From Prorocentrum cordatum (lineage: Eukaryota > Sar > Dinophyceae > Prorocentrales > Prorocentraceae): 64,000 bases of DNA. Location: contig CAUYUJ010015840.1 in NCBI GenBank assembly GCA_963575745.1, positions 157,501-221,500 of the forward strand. Direction: 5' to 3'. Of the stretch, positions 57,201 to 64,000 are shown in pieces (positions within the stretch are counted from its first letter, which is position 1; every line of letters begins with the position of its first letter). The notes beneath the pieces are model-generated. The model worked only from the letters and a program-made list of their open reading frames with translations, was not told where the DNA came from and searched no databases. Made by a program: the position numbers and the translations under genes.

Positions 57201-60200
57201 GAGATGGAAGGGGAAAGGGGGAAACGAGCCAGGAAAGCGGGAAGGTGGGGAGTGAGAAGGGAGAGGGCGAGGGAGGGGGAAGGGGGGAGGGGGGAGGAGG
57301 GAGGGGGAGGGGGGGAGGGGGGGGGGGAGGGGGAGGAGGAGGGGGAGGGGGATGGGAGGAGGGGGGGGGGAGTTTGGAGGGGGAGGCCGGAGGGGGAGGG
57401 GGACGGCGCCGCCGCAGTGGCCAAGGCAGTCAGGTTCACAGGCCGACTTGCGAGAGTTGCGCACAGCGGGCCTCTCGGCAGGCGCAACCTTCACGCTTCT
57501 CCGCACTTGTGCTCAAGGCGCGGTGGCGCACCACTTGCGGTCCAATCGCGACCTCTCTTGGGTGGGCCAGTTCGACGGCGGGATCTTCGGTTACCTTGAA
57601 GAGTTCATCGGGGCGGCCCTGGGCCCCGAGCAGCGCGCGCAGGCCACCATGCGCCTGAAGGACGGCGGCATCTCCCTGCCCTCAGCCCTGGCCATCTCGT
57701 CCGCGGCGTACGCGGCGAGCTGGGCCCTGACCCTGAAGGATGTGGCTCGCGCCGCAGGATTCCCGAGCTGGGAAGACTTTCGGGCGCAATGCCCCTTGAC
57801 ACACCAGGGCTTGCTGGAATCTGATGCAGACCTCCGGGCCCAGGGGTCCATGAGCGGTGAGTTCGACTGGGTGGGCTGCTTCCAGGACCCTGCTGCCAAG
57901 CCCCAGGGCACGTGGGGCAAGGCACGCTCGGCGGCCACTAGGGCCCGCCTGCTCGGGGCGCTCGAGGAAGACGACCGCCTGGCGCTTCGCGGAGCGGGAG
58001 GCACCGGGGCCGGCGGTTTTGTTCTGCTCGCCGAAGAAGACGACCCGGCCATGCCAGACAAGCACTTCCTGACTGCCTTGAAGTTACGACTCCGATGCGA
58101 TGTCTGCCCACGAGGCGCCGTATGCCAACACCGGCGCGCCGACGGTACAGTTTGCGGCGTGCCCCTGGACCGGCGGGGATGGCACGCGAGGTGCTGCGAG
58201 GTGGGCCAGTCTCGCACAGCCCGGCACGACTAAATGCGAGATTGGCATGCGAAGCAGCACGCCCGCCTTACCGGTTACGCCGCGCCCACCGAACAGTTCG
58301 TCCCAGCCTGGGACCGCATTTATCCCCGCACCAGGGTGCTCGAGGCTGCCAAGCTGGACATCGCTACCCGCGACCCCACCACAGGTCGCGACTTCTTCGT
58401 TGACTGGAACAGTACCTGCGAATACTCGACCTACGCCCCTCGCAGGCAAGCGTGCTCCAACAACGATGGCGTCGCTGCGGCGGCCGCGGTGCGGAAGAAA
58501 CGGAACCGGTATCCCCCGAACGGGGGGTGATCTCGCCCCCCTCGTCTTCGAGACGTTGGGGCGCCCATCGGACGAGGCCGAGGAATTCATCCGGGCGTCC
58601 GGCCGCTGCGTCGATGAGGCGGCCCAGGGCGAGGTACTGGGCGGGCTATGGCGGCAGCTCTCTCGCCAGCTTCAGCGCGGCAGCACTGAGATGGTGCTGA
58701 GCGCGACCACCGCAAAGACCACCACGACCACCACGACCACCGCCGCCCTACCGACCACCCCGACCAGCTCGACCGCCGCAGCTACCACCGCGACCACCGC
58801 GACAACCACCACGACCACCACACAACCACGGCAACCACCACGACCACCACGACCGCCACGACGCTCCGACATCCGCCCCCCGCCTCCCGCCTCTTCCCTC
58901 CCCTCTCCCGCCTCTTCCCCTCCCCCCGCCTGGCCGCCTTTGCATGCTGCCCCAAGCCTGCCCTGTCGTGTGCCGGCTTAATTTACCTTCATTGCCGGAG
59001 GCTGGTCTCCGAAGGGCGACCGGCTGTGGTGTACAGGTGGCAGACTGAGTGGACCACCGCTCAGGGCAGCCTCCTGAGTGCTGGCGGGGGCGCCAGACCC
59101 ACGGCCAGCGGGAGGGGGAGGGGGAGGGGGAGGAGAGGGGGCGGGGGAGGGGGAGGGGGAGGGACAGGGGGGGGGGAGGGGGGGAGGAGGAGGTGGAGGG
59201 GGAGGGGGGAGGGGGAGGGGGAGGGGGAGGAGCAGGAGCGGGAGGGGGAAGGGGGAGGGGGGGGGGGAGGGGGAGGGGGAGGGGAGGGGGAGGGGAGAGG
59301 GGAGGGGGAGGGGGCGGGGGAGGGGGAGTGGAGGGGGCGGTGGAGGGGGAGGGGGAGGGGGAGGGGGGAGGGGCCAGGGAGGGGAGGGGGAGGAGGAGGT
59401 TGCATGCGGCCCTGGATGTGTCACTCGTTGCCAGTGTTTTGATTCCGAACGTGTTCAGAAGAAACAAGAGACCTTGTTGCCCCGAAGGAGAGAGGAGAAG
59501 GAGGAATGCGATGCGGAGCAGGAGGAGGAGGAGGAGGAGGAGGAGGAGGAGGAGGAGGAGGAGGAGGAGGAGGAGGAGGAGGAAGAGGGGCATTTTGAAC
59601 GATGTTGAGGTATCTTGCGCCATCTTTGAGGCCCTCTTGAGCTTTCTTGGGCCCTGTTGGAGCCATCTGGGGCCACCTTTCACGCTCTGGCGGCTCCGTC
59701 CCCCACCCCTCCCAGGCCCAGGGAAGGGGGTAGGGGGAGAGATGAATCCTTCACCCGAGCAGAGGAAGGAGGTGTTGTGGCAGGGAGCTCCGTTAGAGCA
59801 CTCAGCCCTCGGCATTCGGAAAAGTCCCGATGGCACAAGCAATAACGTTCGGAGATCCGCACGGGTTCCTTTTTGGGGGTCGGCGCTGGACTCCCTTGGC
59901 GGCGCCCCAGGCGCCACCCCTGACGCGCGGAGCGCCCCAGGGAAGACATCCGCGCGGACGTCCGAATGTTTATGGGTATGCTGAGCTCTCTTATTAGTAT
60001 TGCTGTTCTTCTTCTTCTTCTTCTTATTCTTCTTCTTCTTCTTTTTATTTTTATTATTATTCTACGTGACTTCAGTTTTCCCCACTCTCTCCTGAGGCTG
60101 TAGTGGATGGAGTGCGTGCTGCGGACACGGCGTTGTTGCGACAGGACCGGGTGGTCGCGCTCCAGATGTTGGGAGGGCCTTCGTGCCCGCCAGAGCAGGC

Positions 60201-60765
60201 AGGCTTAGAGGCTACGAGCCCCTCGAGCGACGACATGCTCGAGATCCAGCGGCGGAGCTGCGCGGATGCGGACTTGACCACAGAGGAGGCTGTCCACAGC
60301 ATGCCTTCGTCTCCCCAGGATGGCTGCGGTCGGAGGAGGCCTGCCTCGCCCTGACGCGCGTCCCCTGCAGGCCCAGAGGCCCCCAGAGCGGGGCACACGA
60401 CTCGTGGCCGGCCTGGGCGAGGGCTGGATGCGCACGCAGCTTTCCGTCTGCATGCTGCGCTCGGCCCCAGCATGGCGGGGGATGCCCACCGCCCGCGTGT
60501 GCATCCAGCGCATGACGTCCGCACGTTGTGCTGCGAATCCCGCCTCTCGTGTGTCAAAGGGCTGCCTTCTTGCGCTCGGATATGCGATGAGATCACCTGC
60601 TGTGGCCCAGCGGACACGTGTGACGCGAGATGCCGCGAGGCCTGGGGCACACGCGAACACACAGACACACAGACACACACACACACACACACACACAGAC
60701 ACACAGACACACAGACACACACACACACACACACACACACACGGGCACACACACACATGGGCACA

Positions 60766-60800
<35 letters not shown>

Positions 60801-61940
60801 GCACAGACACACACACACACACACACACACACTGGCAAGCGCTCCGCTCATCGCAGCAGTAGGAGGCACTACGCTGAGACTCGAGGGCCATCTTCCTCTT
60901 TTTCCTTTTCTTTTTCCTCCTCGTCCTTGTCCTCCTCGTCCTCCGCTCTCCCCCGCCTGACGATTTTCTTACGCACGCTTCTCTTACTCATTTCTCCTGA
61001 TCCCTTTCTCCCCGCTCCACGCGAGTCCTCCACCCACCCCTCCTCCACGAGTTTCTCCACTCTTCTTGATACCCTCGGATACTCCGTAGCCACGGGCCCC
61101 GACTAATCACGTACCTCGTCATCCATCGCCTTCCACCTCCTTGTTCCCCCATTCAGGATGACTCGTACTTCCTCGACCCGTGGGTGGAAGCCATCGACAC
61201 GGACGGGGCCAGAAACTATTCACAGAACAGTCGAGGCTGACAGGTTGCGGATCAACGTGGCGTTCAAGGGCCCCTTCTGTTCTTCACTTCGTCACCTTGT
61301 CCTCGCACTTCAGCAACATTCCAACTCCCCCCGTTTTCGTCCAAAGAGTGGCCCCGAGAGGGAGGACCACTTCGTCCATCAGAGTGCCTACGCAGCTTGC
61401 GTATCAGTCAAGGTATCGGCCTGCCAGCAGGTGCCCCAGGGATATGCCTCATCCACCGATGGCCCCAGGGACGCACAGAAGCTCTGGAGCACTCGAGGGC
61501 CTTCACAGATCGACGAAGGATGTGCCCGTATGTTTCTTATAGCAGGTCTTTTTTTCTATCGTATCGCACGCGCCTACTGCACGCTCGGCGCATTCATGTT
61601 TCGCATTTGCGTCTGCCGCCGGCGTTGCCAGAGGCGTGGCGGGAGCGACACGCGGCGCTCACCGCATGTCGAGTGAGCGACATTGATGTGTTCGCCCAGG
61701 CGCCACGCAGAGTTCTGTGGACACCGCGCTGCCGCATGGGGCTTTGTGTTTGGTATGTACGTGTGCTTGCCCAGCCACTGTGTTGTGTGTGTGGTGTGTG
61801 TGTGTGTGCTGCTTGCCGCTCTTTCTTGCCTTGCCGGCGCGCGCGCGCCCGCAGACCTGCTATTCCTTCTGGAGCTCGGGCAGGCCAGCTAACGCCCAAA
61901 AAGTGTGTTTGTGTGTGTGTGTGTGTTCGTCTGTGCGTGC

Positions 61941-61973
<33 letters not shown>

Positions 61974-62769
61974 TGCGTCTGTGTGAGTGTGTGTGTCTGT
62001 TGCGTGAGTGTGTGTATGTGTGAATGTGTGTGAATGTGTGTGTGCGTGCGTGCGTGCGTGCGTGCATGTTTTTTTGAGGGCGATGGGGGCAAGAGCAGCA
62101 GCTCCCTCCCTCCTCCCTAGTCCTTCTCCCCTCCTCTTCCCCCTCCACCCCTTTCATCTTGCCCCCCTCCTTTTTCTCCATCTCCTCTTCCTCTTCTCCT
62201 CGTCGCCTTTCTCCTTCCACCCTCCTCTCCCGGCCCATCTTTATTGTTCTACTCCTCCCTTCTGCACCCTCCCTCCTTCTCCATCCCTCCTTCTCGTCCG
62301 TGCTGCTCCCCACTCCCTCCTCCGCCCTTTCTTCCCACCGCTGCTCCGCCGCCCCGTCTCAAGAGGCGAGGGTTGTGGTAGGATGGTGCTGAACCCCTTC
62401 CTCCCCCACCTTCCCCCGTTCAGCGTCCTCAACCTGCCTGCATCTCCCTCCGCTGCAGGTTGTCTGTCCTGCGCTGTCAGGATCTGGAGGCGATGTCGTT
62501 GATGCAGAAAAAATCGCCTTCACCCTCGTCGGGGAAAGGAACAGGACGGGGAGCGGAAGGGGACGAGCCGGCCGAGGAAGCTGATGGCCGCGTGCGGGGC
62601 TGGCGGAGCAAGACAGCAGATACGGACGAGAGCGCGCGCCCGCCAAGGACGGCTTCCTGGACACGCAGGAGGGCGCGAGAAGCACTTGCAGGAGTCATCT
62701 CCCCTGTCTGGGCGCCAGTCATTCATGTCATCATTATCGTCGTCGTCATCCTCATCATCACCACCATCC

Positions 62770-62907
<138 letters not shown>

Positions 62908-64000
62908 ACATCATCATCATCAGCATCATCATCATTCGCAGCATCAACACCATCATCAACAAACTCATGACCATGGATGTGATTGTTCGGGAGTTTAGGC
63001 TGCGGAGGTCGGAGCTCCGCCGTCTTACTCCATCGGTCCGCTGACACGACGGTTTCAGTTCTTCGGGCTGCGCAGTCAGCCCGCTCTGCCGCGCCCGAGC
63101 TCTCGCGCGGCATCAGCACCGGCTTGGCATTGTGGGGAGCGAGCACCCCCTGTCTTGCGTGCTCGCCATGCCGGTGACCGCCTCCAAGTGCGTCTGCGCG
63201 TACTCCTCTCCCATCGCCATCACCGCGGCGGCGCTGGTGATGGGGCTCATCCTGTGCTCTGTGAACGTGCTGGTCGCCGTATGGGGGCTCCCCACGCGTC
63301 TGTCCGTGACGCCAGAGTGGCGCGTCGAGGCACCAGTTGTCACCACAGCGTCTGCTTTGCCGATCGAGGAGCAGGCTAGGGGGCAGATCGCCTTCCTGCG
63401 CTTACGAGGCACGGCCAGTCGCTAGTCGAGATGGCCGCGTTCCAGGCTGGTGACTGAAATCCCAGGCGAATGCGAGGCTCGTGCTGGCTGTGTGGCCTGC
63501 CGCCGACGACGATTATGCCCTGACCCCCCAGTTCGACCACTACGAGGAGACCTTTTTTCCGTCGGCCCCGAATTCAGCGACGTGCATGTGCTGTCCTTCG
63601 CCCGGGAGATCCCCGGAGGCGTGGCTGCGGGCACGATCTACGACTTCCAGGCGGCTCCGCCTCAGGCCGTAGTCGACGCGTACGCGCTACTGGGTGCCCA
63701 TGCGCTGGGGTGCCTTTCGCGCCGTTGCCGCTGGTGAGCCACTTTGGCGCGGCGCCCGCGGCCCCCGCGCCGGCTCTGCCGGCGGCGGTTGTCCCTGCTG
63801 CCGCCCCCGCCCCGGGTGCCCCCCTGATCGCACCTGGGGCGGCGGCGGCGGCGCCGATTGGGGGTGGTGTTGGGGCAGCCGCCGCTTTGGGTATCCTTCC
63901 TGGTCTCCTTGGCGCAGGCGGTGGGGTGGGCATTGGAAACGTACTGGTGTCGCCCGCGGGGCTCAGTTGGTATGGTTGGAGGATCGGGCTGGCTTTGTGG

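Overview
This window looks like nuclear DNA of a dinoflagellate. A Prorocentrum- or Symbiodiniales-like genome would fit, but no rRNA or other marker is present to settle it. The signs are GC-rich sequence crowded with trinucleotide and purine-only repeats, short exons joined by GT, GC and GA-type introns with AG-G acceptors, introns filled with short inverted-repeat elements, and several protist-type non-LTR retroelements. There are no operons, ribosome binding sites or bacterial signals. A 99-base assembly gap lies at 36,879-36,977.

Layout. 1-14.5 kb (+): short exon candidates (2-84, 488-590, 1,098-1,302, 2,657-2,727, 2,905-3,096, 3,312-3,430, 10,341-10,631, 13,712-13,936, 14,479-14,526). 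They are separated by introns made largely of inverted-repeat elements and microsatellites and may belong to one or two genes. A 5'-truncated retroelement ORF runs on the minus strand at 7.4-9.7 kb, with a 28-bp interspersed repeat beside it. 11.4-11.8 kb holds a coding-like stretch, probably minus strand, and 15.1-15.55 kb a small two-exon minus-strand gene. 16.6-23.4 kb (+) holds further exon candidates. 23.5-24.9 kb (+) holds the clearest host gene, a UDP-glycosyltransferase-like protein whose N-terminus is read from a repeat element. 25-29 kb is satellite DNA with units of about 150, 16 and 77 bp. 29-36 kb is purine-rich repeat, a glycine-rich ORF, an AT-rich block and an 8-bp satellite. 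36.6-37.6 kb (+) holds a small gene with a convincing last exon.

40.1-45.8 kb is a nearly complete LINE with endonuclease, reverse transcriptase and zinc fingers. A perfect 17-bp direct repeat flanks it, and its frame breaks between RT motifs B and C. 47.5-54.0 kb is a second LINE with intact RT motifs but an endonuclease interrupted by about 1 kb of repeat. 54.6-55.8 and 57.4-58.7 kb are two diverged C-terminal halves of another retroelement family. 59-63.1 kb is microsatellite mixed with exon candidates. 63.2-64.0 kb looks like the start of another retroelement protein that runs off the window.

Main message: many introns here are occupied by short TIR or fold-back elements whose ends lie at or near predicted splice junctions, which suggests several introner-like families. 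The larger retroelements are repeatedly bounded by trinucleotide arrays, which suggests their tails seed microsatellites. Function can be assigned only to the glycosyltransferase and the retroelement proteins. Most exon calls rest on splice signals and composition alone, so they are tentative.
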